The position numbers were made by a program, and so were the translations under genes. Below are positions 17,748 to 26,260 of a stretch of 64,000 nucleotides of DNA, one piece after another. The notes below the pieces were generated by a model. That model did not search any database. It was not told the DNA's origin and worked only from the letters and a program-made list of their open reading frames with translations. The stretch lies in contig NZ_JACOFV010000008.1 of assembly GCF_014284255.1 (NCBI RefSeq), forward strand, positions 62,001 to 126,000, given 5' to 3'. Source of the stretch: Cognatundibacterium jejuense (lineage in GTDB: Bacteria; Pseudomonadota; Gammaproteobacteria; Burkholderiales; Burkholderiaceae_D). Numbering within the stretch: the first letter of the stretch is position 1; each line of letters begins with the position of its first letter.

Positions 17748-18947
17748 CTACGTGATTAAAGGCATCTGCATTATGTCCGTAACTGTCAAATATTTTGCAC
17801 ACGTACCGCGAGCATGAGCTTGACGCCAACGCTGGCCAATTTCATGCTGCAATGATTGGAGAATAGTTTCTGCAAACCCTTCATTTGGTCGAATTCGGTA
17901 AATACAGTCTGTTATGGAGCGACCACCCCTCTGAACAATAGCTTGCCTAAGAAGACAGCGAGAACCAACACGAGGAACTAGAATGTCGCCGGCACGAGCA
18001 TGAACCCCAGAAATCTCTGATGCATCTCCAAAATCTATTTCATCAAAATCCGATGGGAAATCTGTCGTATGAAAATGTTCTCGTCCCATTTTAACGAATT
18101 CTATTTTACTTAATGACCCGCGCTGAAAGTCTTGAACAACATCAGCTAGTCGTAGCATCGAAGATTCATCTGCTAAATTAAGTTCTTGAAGCAATTTATA
18201 ATGAGAGAAGTCCATTCTATCAATAGCACTTGAAAATGATACTGATAGGTCTGCTACAACCTCACCTTCAAGGTTCACTTTCCCTAATCGTACATTGTTA
18301 ATGGTAGGCGCCTGATTTCGCAATAATAGGAAGGTAGTATCGACTTCTATCCCTTCAAAAGTAGCAGAGTCTAATTCGGCCACAAAGTCACACTGGTAAC
18401 GCTTCACTAAATCTTGGCGAAACATGCGAAACCCAGGATCAGAAAAAAATGTCTTAGGTAAAATAAAAGCTAGAACTCCCCCTCGTTGAATTAACGACAG
18501 ACTGGCAGCTAGAAAAGCAAGATCCAAACGAGACAACTTGTTTATAGGGATGGTTCTTATAGAAGGAAATGCCCGGTATATTTGGCTTAGTGAATTGCTG
18601 TTTAATATATGGCGTGTGTAAGGTGGATTTCCAATAGCTGCGCTAAAAGGTGCGCAGTGCTGTAACTTACGAAAAGTCCTCATAGATAACGCATCTCCTA
18701 AAAGCACGGACTTTTCAGGAATTTTACCAATCGCCAATTTGTGCCATTTTCGGTCTAACTCAACGCCGACATAATTCATGTTTGGAAATCGGCTTAAGGC
18801 AGACTTGCCAAACGTCCCCTCCCCACATCCCAACTCCAAAATACTCGTTGTATCTGCATCCAAAAAACTGATTATAAAATCAGTAATTCTTTCAGGTGTA
18901 AAGAATTGACCAAGTTTTTGCCGATTACTTACGTATGAGGTTCGCAT
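17748..18947 (-). CDS. Adenine-N6 DNA methyltransferase (Eco57I-like, class I SAM-dependent)
   Basis: A 399-residue enzyme with the SAM-binding motif ILELGCGEGTFG (residues 36-47) and the catalytic NPPY of N6-adenine methyltransferases (residues 107-110, IGNPPYTRH). The conserved N-terminal KLGQFFTPERI is typical of Eco57I/TaqI-type enzymes. The C-terminal ~170 residues would recognise the target. No endonuclease domain is fused and no clear restriction partner adjoins, though a PD-(D/E)XK-like protein lies at 20463. Start is the ATG behind AATAAGGCGAC. It is divergent from the integrase-like gene and convergent with the PRTase operon. Confidence 0.85.
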   Translation of the reverse strand: MRTSYVSNRQKLGQFFTPERITDFIISFLDADTTSILELGCGEGTFGKSALSRFPNMNYVGVELDRKWHKLAIGKIPEKSVLLGDALSMRTFRKLQHCAPFSAAIGNPPYTRHILNSNSLSQIYRAFPSIRTIPINKLSRLDLAFLAASLSLIQRGGVLAFILPKTFFSDPGFRMFRQDLVKRYQCDFVAELDSATFEGIEVDTTFLLLRNQAPTINNVRLGKVNLEGEVVADLSVSFSSAIDRMDFSHYKLLQELNLADESSMLRLADVVQDFQRGSLSKIEFVKMGREHFHTTDFPSDFDEIDFGDASEISGVHARAGDILVPRVGSRCLLRQAIVQRGGRSITDCIYRIRPNEGFAETILQSLQHEIGQRWRQAHARGTCAKYLTVTDIMQMPLIT

Positions 18948-19028
18948 TTTGTCGCCTTATTTTTTACTTGATTATTATAATAATCTTTGATTAAATTGCA
19001 AATGAAATATGTACTCGGAGCAAAAAAT

Positions 19029-19979
19029 ATGAGCGACAAACAACGTGATCTTGAAGAACTAGTGGATGAATGGCTCGCGACAAAGTCATTGTCCCCTCAT
19101 ACCTTGCGAAGCTATACCAATTCGATGCGTCGACTGAGTAACTGGCTAGCTCAATCCGGAGAAACTTTGGGAGAAATGAAAACTTCAAGCTACGAAAATT
19201 TTCTCGAGTGGCTTTCAAATACCTCTTACGACGGAGGGCGCGGCCTTTCTCACCCAAGCGTCGTACAAATTCAGCGGATTACAGGAAATTTTTTCCAGTG
19301 GGCAGTTGAGCATGGCCTTTTGATCCGAAGTCCATCTTGGGGTATAAAATTGCCATCAAGTCCAATTTTAAATCCTCAAATAACTGCATTAAGCAACAAT
19401 AAAGAAACTACTAAATTGGGGGGGGCAGATGGCGCAAGAGTTGATGATATATTGGGCAAACCAATTACAAATTGTCAGGAAAAATATCAACAGAGCGCAT
19501 TAATTTGTAACTTAATTGTATGGACTGGATTAAATCTTGAAGAAATAGCAAAGGCTAGGCTAGTTGCTACTCTAGAGCATGAAAACACAGCCGAAATTAC
19601 ATTAAATTTAGGAAACTCTAACGAAGAGGTAACTGCATCCGTACCTCTGCATGTAGTAACTTGGTTGTATAAATTTTACGGATTGTCACCGAACCGGAGA
19701 CTTCCAGAACAAGGACTTCCCCTAATCCCCCCAAAGAGACGTACGAATGTAAGTTCGTCAACTTTATATAGAATATTACGTAACCTTAGTTTTAGAGATG
19801 GAAGATCCGTCAGCATTCGAAGCCTGCGTGCGCATGTAAGGAAAATTGCGAACGAGCAAGAAATACCACCTGCGACTATCGCCTATCTGCAAAGAGTTAG
19901 CAATTTTTTGATTAACGCACAAAGACCTCGATCTATAGATACGACAATAAAAATATTACTGTGTTCATTTCGGAACTGA
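19029..19979 (+). CDS. Integrase-like (tyrosine recombinase fold) protein lacking catalytic residues
   Basis: A 316-residue protein. The N-terminal part matches the core-binding (SAM-like) domain of phage integrases (LVDEWLATKSLSPHTLRSYT). The C-terminal part follows the catalytic-domain pattern, but the first catalytic Arg is replaced (TGLNLEEIAK instead of TGLRxxE). The HxLRH box reads RSLRAH, and no Tyr nucleophile is present at the end, so recombination is very unlikely. ATG 19029 follows GGAG; an upstream TTG at 18987 is less likely. It is divergent from the methyltransferase gene. A DNA-binding or regulatory role, or an inactivated resolvase of the element, is inferred. Confidence 0.7.
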   Translation: MSDKQRDLEELVDEWLATKSLSPHTLRSYTNSMRRLSNWLAQSGETLGEMKTSSYENFLEWLSNTSYDGGRGLSHPSVVQIQRITGNFFQWAVEHGLLIRSPSWGIKLPSSPILNPQITALSNNKETTKLGGADGARVDDILGKPITNCQEKYQQSALICNLIVWTGLNLEEIAKARLVATLEHENTAEITLNLGNSNEEVTASVPLHVVTWLYKFYGLSPNRRLPEQGLPLIPPKRRTNVSSSTLYRILRNLSFRDGRSVSIRSLRAHVRKIANEQEIPPATIAYLQRVSNFLINAQRPRSIDTTIKILLCSFRN

Positions 19980-20462
19980 CACGTTTCTATCTAGTCGAAT
20001 TCATTCATCAATGATCGAAACGAAGATTCAGAGCTCGCGCTGAGATAGAAATTTTTGTGCACCCGTCGATATACATGACACGACCTATAGCGCATGGGCG
20101 TTTGTCTATTCATCAAGTCAGCGTTCGCGCCAAACTTGTTTGCTAGAAATCAAGAAAGATGATTGCGTTTAATATGTATTTGACATAGAAAAGCGACACA
20201 AAAATAACAAATATGCGATTTTAGTGTTTGTAACTTTGGGAGGATTACTTGACGCAACGTTAGCGCAAAGATTATTTCATCGTTGTGAATATAAACAAGT
20301 TCGTTTCACCAATGACCCTAACGCAGGCCTGCAAAGCGAGTTTGTCTGGGAAAAAGCATTAAATGATATTGAGGGCAAATTGATTGATCCGTAAAAAGTT
20401 CTAAGCGCAGTAGATCGTACAATCGCATAACTAAAATTTAAATGAATTACGAAACATAAAAA
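19980..20462. other. Intergenic region with a probable gene remnant
   Basis: About 480 bp. A protein-like open frame from about 20174 to TAA 20392-20394 on the plus strand reads ...YAILVFVTLGGLLDATLAQR, then a hydrophilic tail ending in IEGKLIDP. It has no ATG start and no ribosome-binding site; the only in-frame start is TTG 20236 (52 residues). It looks like the 3' end of a lost gene, unrecognised. The rest shows no feature beyond AT-rich sequence. Confidence 0.35.
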
Positions 20463-21275
20463 ATGACTAGCAACGATAAGTTCATCCGTGACATGGAGCA
20501 AGACATCATCCAGATTTTTTCAGGGCAAGTTCAGTCTAAATTTCTTGAAATAAATAAAAATGGCGACGTTTTACCATATGTTGTTGGAACGGCCCTATGT
20601 GGGCAAGATCAAGCCCTAGCTGATTACCTAATTGCTGCAAATAGTAGATTTACCCTTATTGAATTTAAAGCAAATGAAAACGCACTGTCGTCCGAAGGAG
20701 AAAAGAAATTACGCGTAAAATTATTGGACGCTTGCGAAACTAATTCGGCATTACGGGCGCGGTCACAAGCTATGCATTGTGCTGCTTGGGGTGAGCTTAC
20801 AGAAATTACTATACCTGGATTGGTTGCCCCCCAATCACAAGTTCAAATAACTGTTTGCCGCTATATACCCCAAATTGCAAAGATTCTTAACAAAGAAATT
20901 CCAAATATTAAATGCAAAGAATGGCAATCTGAGGATTTTATATCAACCTTTCTAGAAAGTATGACCAATGGAGGAGGTCTTAAAAGATTTAAAAGATACC
21001 TTCAAGATCTTTACGAAATTGCCGGAACATCAGGTACCGAAGGTCTAGAAAATTTTCAGGGGTCAATATGTGTTTGGGTTCCGCCCACAAATGGAATTAG
21101 CAGTAAAATTCAAGTATTAAAATTCTCAAGTTTTGAACATCTAATGAAATTAACCATTCATTTTGATAATGAATATTTAATGAGATTGGAACGAAATTCA
21201 AAAATAAAAATTGAAAGAAAGAAAGAAATCGAGCGTGAAATAGGTAAGTCACAAGACTGGTCACCCTCAATTTAA
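20463..21275 (+). CDS. PD-(D/E)XK nuclease-like protein, unrecognised family
   Basis: A 270-residue protein. The segment ADYLIAANSRFTLIEFKANE carries Asp54 followed 13 residues later by Glu67-x-Lys69 on a predicted strand, the typical D...ExK active-site layout of PD-(D/E)XK nucleases. The C-terminal region is helical and highly charged (about residues 235-270, RLERNSKIKIERKKEIEREI). No DNA-binding domain is obvious. It could be the restriction partner of the methyltransferase at 17748 or a stand-alone effector. The upstream ribosome-binding site is poor. Assignment is by local motif only. Confidence 0.5.
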   Translation: MTSNDKFIRDMEQDIIQIFSGQVQSKFLEINKNGDVLPYVVGTALCGQDQALADYLIAANSRFTLIEFKANENALSSEGEKKLRVKLLDACETNSALRARSQAMHCAAWGELTEITIPGLVAPQSQVQITVCRYIPQIAKILNKEIPNIKCKEWQSEDFISTFLESMTNGGGLKRFKRYLQDLYEIAGTSGTEGLENFQGSICVWVPPTNGISSKIQVLKFSSFEHLMKLTIHFDNEYLMRLERNSKIKIERKKEIEREIGKSQDWSPSI

Positions 21276-21353
21276 TTTTATAGAATTGACAGTTTATATT
21301 ACACTTCAAAAGCAATCATATTTACGTGCTTAAATTTTGACACTCTCCAAACC

Positions 21354-21983
21354 TTATTTCTTGTCTTCTCTTTTTCTATTCGATTGGGTACCACGCTTTA
21401 AAATAGTTTCGATAATTTTTTTTTCATTTGCATTCGCATTTGTAATCAAAATTTCTTGGACCTTACCTTGTTCGATATATTGTAAATCGATCGGATTAAC
21501 TATACGATCTAAATAAAATAAATGCGTCAAATATGCAGCTCCGGCAGTAAAAATAATTAAAACAATAGGATAAAGAATCATAAGTATTGAAATACGATTT
21601 ATTTGTTTTTCTAGTTTTAAGTTAACGACATCAACTGTTTTTTCAGCATCTGTAATATCTCGCAAGATGCCTTTTCCCACTTCCTTCGCCTTCGTCGTAG
21701 CTACAGTTCCTGCATTTTCTCCGGCAACTTTGACAATTGAATCTATTCTGTTCTCGACATCAGATATTTTTGACAATTGAATTTTGATAAATTGAGCATA
21801 TCCTTCCAAGTTTTTTCCAATTTGTTTGGATTCGCCAATTGCTTTTTCAAAACCTATGAGGTCATCATAAAATCGATCAATTTCAGTCGTATATTGTTCT
21901 GTTTTTTCGTGAAAATATGTAAATAGTTTAGAAAACTGCATATTTTTATTGGAAATATCTGTTACGTCATCTTTGGAGGGCAT
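21354..21983 (-). CDS. Coiled-coil protein with one transmembrane segment
   Basis: A 209-residue protein of unknown family. Residues about 15-130 are predicted amphipathic helix/coiled coil rich in Lys, Glu and Ile. A single hydrophobic segment (ISILMILYPIVLIIFTAGAA) lies at about residues 131-155, followed by a short polar tail with a basic end. The architecture suits a membrane-anchored partner or effector of a defence system. It is convergent with the nuclease-like gene, 78 bp away. Codon use is strongly AT-rich. No function can be assigned. Confidence 0.55.
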   Translation of the reverse strand: MPSKDDVTDISNKNMQFSKLFTYFHEKTEQYTTEIDRFYDDLIGFEKAIGESKQIGKNLEGYAQFIKIQLSKISDVENRIDSIVKVAGENAGTVATTKAKEVGKGILRDITDAEKTVDVVNLKLEKQINRISILMILYPIVLIIFTAGAAYLTHLFYLDRIVNPIDLQYIEQGKVQEILITNANANEKKIIETILKRGTQSNRKREDKK

Positions 21984-22059
21984 ATGAGGTTCTCTATTAT
22001 TTTTTATTTGATTATTTTAAATATAAAACAACTATTGTGAGACACTATTTTTAATAAAA

Positions 22060-22318
22060 TTCAGTGGTGAGTCACATGGCACCATCGATAAAATCGGTCT
22101 CGACATATTACGCTAATGACTTGGTATCAGCGGCGTACGCTTCAAATTTAGACGCTCTTGCTGCAAAAGCAGACCTTTGGATACATGGACATATGCATGA
22201 GTCCTTTGATTACAGCATTGATCAATGCAGAATGGTATGCAATCCGTGTGGTTATCAGACAAAAGGTGGCACACCGGAAAACGTCAATTTCAATCCGAAT
22301 TTGATTATTGAGATTTGA
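22060..22318 (+). pseudogene. Metallophosphoesterase, C-terminal fragment
   Basis: The frame beginning VVSHMAPS carries the second-half motifs of a calcineurin-like phosphoesterase: SHMAPS (the histidine motif) and WIHGHMHESFDY (the GHxH metal-binding motif), then CNPCGY. The first half, with the DxH and GNHD motifs, is missing upstream; related N-terminal sequence survives at 23022 on the other side of the exonuclease gene. The remaining 85 codons cannot form an active enzyme. Confidence 0.75.
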
Positions 22319-22463
22319 GTTCGCCGTCAAAAGCATTTGAACTATTATTGATTGATGCAGGTAATTTTGAACAAAGATTTCTTCAATGATTTTGTTCTTC
22401 CACGGATTTGTATTAGTTATCGCATCGGTTTGACGTAATGCATATTTTAGATTGAGAAAAGCG

Positions 22464-22928
22464 ATGGTAAATATTTTTATCGATACTGAATTTACAGATT
22501 TCATTGATACGCATTTAATCAGCATCGGTATGGTGACGGCGAAAGGAGAGGAGTTCTATGCTGAAGTTCCTTACCCTGAAAATGCGTGCTCACCCTTTGT
22601 TCGAGAAGCCGTCATTCCTTTGCTTGGAAAATACCCGCAGTGCATTTTTTCAGCGAAGGATTTACAAACGAAAATGTTAGATTGGCTATCATCATTGCGC
22701 CCGATTGGGCAACGAGTCAACATCTGTTTTGATTATCAGACCGACTGGGATTTGTTTGCCGATGCGCTTGATTATTGCGTCCCAGAATGGTGTGCCGCAT
22801 GTTTAGTCGCTGAACAAATCAATGAAATTTCGCGGTATGAGTTTTATGAAAGAAGCCGATTGCCAAGACATCACGCGTTATACGATGCAAGAGCAAATTG
22901 CATTGCGTTTATTGAAGAAAAATCATGA
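22464..22928 (+). CDS. DEDDh 3'-5' exoribonuclease-like protein (Rv2179c type)
   Basis: A 154-residue protein with the order of RNase-T-like exonuclease motifs: IFIDTEFTDF at the N-terminus (Exo I, DxE), CFDYQTDWDLF in the middle (Exo II Asp), and RHHALYDARANC near the C-terminus (Exo III His and Asp). Length and spacing match small stand-alone DEDDh proteins that trim RNA 3' ends. The start is ATG 22464 (GAGAA upstream) instead of TTG 22452. It is the only intact gene between two halves of a broken metallophosphoesterase gene. Its role here is unknown. Confidence 0.82.
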   Translation: MVNIFIDTEFTDFIDTHLISIGMVTAKGEEFYAEVPYPENACSPFVREAVIPLLGKYPQCIFSAKDLQTKMLDWLSSLRPIGQRVNICFDYQTDWDLFADALDYCVPEWCAACLVAEQINEISRYEFYERSRLPRHHALYDARANCIAFIEEKS

Positions 22929-23021
22929 AGGATCTGGGCTTTTTTGAAATATACGATGAATTACTAACAAACCAATGTGCGTAAGGATTTTGGTTAATGA
23001 TGAATGAAAAAGGCTCGTTAG

Positions 23022-23214
23022 ATGATCTTCCTTTGTGGTGACGTCCACGGAAATTTTGAGCAAGTGACACAAAATGTTATTACGTACTCGCCTGCAGCAA
23101 TTATTTTTTTTAGGCGATTTGCAATGACAGCGACCGTTGGAGATAGAGCTTGAAAAGATTCCGGATAAAACCGATATCTGGCTTATTTCAGTTGTCATTT
23201 GGCGGCTTATTTGA
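23022..23214 (+). pseudogene. Metallophosphoesterase, N-terminal fragment with frameshift
   Basis: From ATG 23022 the frame reads MIFLCGDVHGNFEQVTQNV, containing the GDVHG metal-binding motif of metallophosphoesterases. At a T7 run near 23105 the frame is broken: the shifted frame reads IIFLGDLQ, then a TGA, then RPLEIELEKIPDKTDIWLI, after which family similarity ends before GNHD. The frameshift, stop and truncation make it a pseudogene. With the C-terminal piece at 22060 it suggests rearrangement of one former gene or decay of two related genes. Confidence 0.7.
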
Positions 23215-23737
23215 AATGCTAATCACTCGCTTATTTACATTGTCAATTAACGGCTCATTTGATGCCAATGCACATAGGTAACGTCCTATGCGATTTTGCT
23301 CAAAAAACCGCTATAAAACAACGTTAATCGGATTTCTTCTTTTGTCACTTAAATGGTAAAAAAATTAGTCTACAAACAGGACCATTTGAGTACATTGATA
23401 CTCAATAGATAGATTTTGAGTATTATTATGAGCAAATTAACGCTGCAACTAGTCGTTGCCAGAAAAGCTAAAAAGTTCACTCGATCTAAACCTGAAGAGC
23501 AGGTCTGGCTTTATTCGAATGACAGTTGTACGTACGAAGCTTGAGAAAATTTATCCAAGTTTTTATTCGTATCACCACTTTTATCGAAAATGCCATGTCG
23601 CTTGATAGCAGCCACAACACCATGCCCGCGATCAATAACCTGCTAAATTGCTTCTGCTTTGAGTTCTGCTGTGTAGCGATTATTTCCCATTTGGATTTTT
23701 CCCTTCTTAGTTTCGACATTATGAAATTTCTACTAAA
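23215..23737. other. Decayed intergenic stretch with an inverted repeat and a short open frame
   Basis: About 520 bp. An inverted repeat TTGAGTA-N6-TACTCAA lies at 23386-23405, with another half-site TTGAGTA at 23417-23423, immediately before a short open frame (23428-23544, 38 residues, MSKLTLQLVVARKAKKFTRS...). The repeat could be an operator for a lost small regulator or toxin-antitoxin gene; the peptide is not recognised. Nothing else in the stretch looks coding. Confidence 0.3.
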
Positions 23738-24145
23738 CTAGCGGAAGTCCAAAACTCGGGGAAGTTCAGAGTCACCTTGCAGAGCATCATATGGCAGGCC
23801 TTTGGGAGCAAAAGTTGAAACAGGTACTCCAATTGCATGTGCTGTCCGAAGTACTTGTTCTACCAATTGCGTAGTCGGACAAAGATAGACCACAGGCTTG
23901 CGCATATAGCGACGACGCATCATTTCTGCATAAGCCAGGCCAAAAAACGTTTTCTCCGATCCGGTGCTCATCTTTATAACAAGATCGCGAATCTCTGAAT
24001 TTGTATCAAGTGAACCCAATGCCGACAACTGCGGTGGCCTTAAACTAGTATGAGTAGCCTTACGGTCAAGCTGTTCAAATAATGCCGCAAGTGTTGCAGG
24101 TGCATCTGATGAAGTTATGGTCGCTAAGCTTTTAAAATCAAACAT
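23738..24145 (-). pseudogene. DEAD/DEAH-box helicase, N-terminal stub
   Basis: A 135-codon frame beginning MFDFKSLATITSSDAPATLA. It has a superfamily 2 helicase N-terminus with the Q-like RPPQLSALGSL segment, then VIKMSTGSEKTFFGL, where the expected Walker A TGSGKT is changed to TGSEKT. The segment YLCPTTQLVEQ is motif Ia. The frame stops before motif II (DEAD/DEAH), so more than three quarters of a normal helicase is missing. The Gly-to-Glu change and truncation show decay. Confidence 0.75.
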
Positions 24146-24433
24146 CTGTTGATCAAGTTCTGCTATTGGTCGGTGATGTTAATTTTTACAGACAATTATC
24201 AATTAAACAATGCTATGAATCAAAAAATTCATAACTTTTAACTATTCTCATTGGTTGCAGAAATTTATTTACTTTTACTCACTATATTCCCTGAATGAAA
24301 CAGATCCGGTATGCTTTATTGATGAACTTGATTTTTAGCAGCGTTTTAACGATGCATGCAATAAATTCAATTCATAGCAGTCCACAAAACCAGCCTTGTA
24401 TTTTGATCAGTGTCTACGTTTGGATGTTGCCTT
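24146..24433. other. Leader region of the TnsE-like gene
   Basis: About 290 bp. It contains a possible upstream short frame (24295-24441, ATG start, 48 residues, hydrophobic N-terminus MKQIRYALLMNLIFSSVLTM) whose TGA overlaps the start of the next gene. It may be a leader peptide coupling translation or a chance frame. No other feature seen. Confidence 0.3.
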
Positions 24434-26260
24434 ATGGATGAAAATGAAGCTTCCGTTGAATCAGATGTCCTTTTTCAAAAATTTCCTTCAGGAGGAGGCC
24501 TTTACCGAATCCACTATGCTGGGAGCTATATCCATCCAAAATCCGAACATCACACTCCCAGAGTCGGTATTTGGCTATCAGAAGTGAATTTAAACTCTCA
24601 CGGCGAGTTCATTACAAAAAGTATCTCCAAAAACGGATCTGTCTTCCCGGAATTGACGTTTCTCGTTGAGTCTGCTGGCTCAATTCCATCACTTGCGATT
24701 GGAACATATTGGCAAGATGGACACCGAGTAAAAATCGGGGGAGTACCAGAAGACATTTCCGAATCCTTTGAAATTGGAGCACACGAACTATGGGACATGG
24801 TTGTTGCCACAGACACCATTTCTAGCCAGCGAGAAATGTGGATTCCAACTCATAGCTACCAATTTTGCGGAATAGACGTAAGTGACGCATTCCATAATTT
24901 TGCAAAAGCCCCCATGGTGAGAGTCACCGCTAAGTGTGGTACGCAGCTACTTATTCCCCCATATGAAATCTTCCGCGCTTATTTTTGTCCTTGCTCTGAG
25001 TTGGCAAGAGAGTTACTTTCGCACCGGTTTGACGACGCAGTAGCTGCACTTGCAAAGCACTATAAGCTTCCAAATTTGGATTCAAATATCTTTGAAATTG
25101 AACTCAATAAAAACATTCCAGAAATTGCTGCTCGCTATCTCGCTCTTTTTCTAGGAACTGACGTGGGGACAATGCGAGCAACATCAGTTCGCATTGATGT
25201 TGTAAATCAATGGCGTAGTGACCCGATGGGTACGCACTGGATAAAGGCGTTACCTCCTTTTCCTGACCACGATATACAAATAAAATTGGCAGGCAAGTGG
25301 ATAACCAAAAGAGGGGAAAATTCTCATCGAAAATCAAGCAGAGAAGACCGGTTCTTCGCATTTCGAATTACCGACTCGACCTTTCCATCTCTACCATACC
25401 AAATCAATCATGTATCCGAAACCAAGTACATTCCAACTTATACCAATGAGCAACCCAATGCTGAAACTGGTTCTACACAAGAGAAGGAGGCAAAACATCG
25501 CTCAGTAACTCAATTGATCGGTGACGAAGACGCAGAAATTGGCGCGGCTATTCTGCATTTGCCATCGCTGTCAGTCAATTGGTTGCGAGACAGTCTCCCT
25601 GAAATCAATCGCGTGTATAGAAAAATACAGGAGTATCCAGGTGGAGTGCGCGCCCAGCAATCATCACCGGAAAGAAATCGCGCAAGTACTGGCAGCAAAG
25701 GCGCTAAAGGAACTTTTCCACAAGCGAGTCTCAGTTCTCAAGACAGTGAACAAGTTATTGAACGTTTCATGGCGTTAGAGCTCTGCCTTAACACCTTGAA
25801 AAAAAATAATATAATTTCTGACTGGCAGGAACATGCGATTGTTCGTCCTATAAATAAGTTAGGTCGAAATTACTGTGCCTTAGTAGACAAGGACGCCACG
25901 ATTTACTACAAATGGTCATTAGTGTACGATCCCTTTATTCGTTCTCGGTTAGTTTGGCTGATTCAACTTGAACGAAAGGGGCATCTTATATACTTGTTGG
26001 ACATCGAGCCTCGATCCAAATCAGATACATATGCAATTTTGGTTTTCGTTCCCGCAAGTAAAACTTTAGAGCTCAAAGTTATAGAACGGCTATTCAATCA
26101 TTGCATTACAAAAGAAGGGCGGTTCAGTAACTACTCGTCTTCTGGCTTTCAAGGTGACCTGCTTTGGACCAAAGCCTTTCATAAATTTGAAGAGAATCAG
26201 CTTGACCCAGAAAAACTTCTCGGGGCAATTGATGAGGTTATTGAACTCTCTACGTCTTAA
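24434..26260 (+). CDS. TnsE-like transposition protein (tentative)
   Basis: A 608-residue protein in the transposition module, convergent with and overlapping the zinc-ribbon gene by 11 bp. Compared from memory with Tn7 TnsE, several features fall in the same order. There is an IPPYEIFRAYFCPCSELAREL segment (residues about 170-190), similar to the IPxxELxR...FxxS region of TnsE; a Trp followed by a PP-rich strand (HWIKALPPFPDHDIQIKLAG); and a C-terminal domain with strands and helices comparable to the DNA-binding TnsE C-terminus. TnsE directs Tn7 into replication forks on conjugal plasmids. Start: ATG 24434 (GTG 24410 possible). Without a profile search this remains tentative. Confidence 0.45.
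   Translation: MDENEASVESDVLFQKFPSGGGLYRIHYAGSYIHPKSEHHTPRVGIWLSEVNLNSHGEFITKSISKNGSVFPELTFLVESAGSIPSLAIGTYWQDGHRVKIGGVPEDISESFEIGAHELWDMVVATDTISSQREMWIPTHSYQFCGIDVSDAFHNFAKAPMVRVTAKCGTQLLIPPYEIFRAYFCPCSELARELLSHRFDDAVAALAKHYKLPNLDSNIFEIELNKNIPEIAARYLALFLGTDVGTMRATSVRIDVVNQWRSDPMGTHWIKALPPFPDHDIQIKLAGKWITKRGENSHRKSSREDRFFAFRITDSTFPSLPYQINHVSETKYIPTYTNEQPNAETGSTQEKEAKHRSVTQLIGDEDAEIGAAILHLPSLSVNWLRDSLPEINRVYRKIQEYPGGVRAQQSSPERNRASTGSKGAKGTFPQASLSSQDSEQVIERFMALELCLNTLKKNNIISDWQEHAIVRPINKLGRNYCALVDKDATIYYKWSLVYDPFIRSRLVWLIQLERKGHLIYLLDIEPRSKSDTYAILVFVPASKTLELKVIERLFNHCITKEGRFSNYSSSGFQGDLLWTKAFHKFEENQLDPEKLLGAIDEVIELSTS

Noticed and set aside
18939-18968. dif-like XerCD site at the methyltransferase start
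   Set aside because: GGTTCGCAT resembles a XerC arm, but the centre would be 7 instead of 6 bases and the other arm matches only about 7 of 11; the sequence is also constrained as start codon and ribosome-binding site.
18987-19979. Active integrase of a nested genomic island
   Set aside because: All diagnostic catalytic residues of tyrosine recombinases are missing and no att-like direct repeats or tRNA gene are seen.
17748-21275. BREX or complete type II restriction-modification system
   Set aside because: Only a single small methyltransferase is present; no pglX/pglZ/brxC genes and no proven endonuclease.
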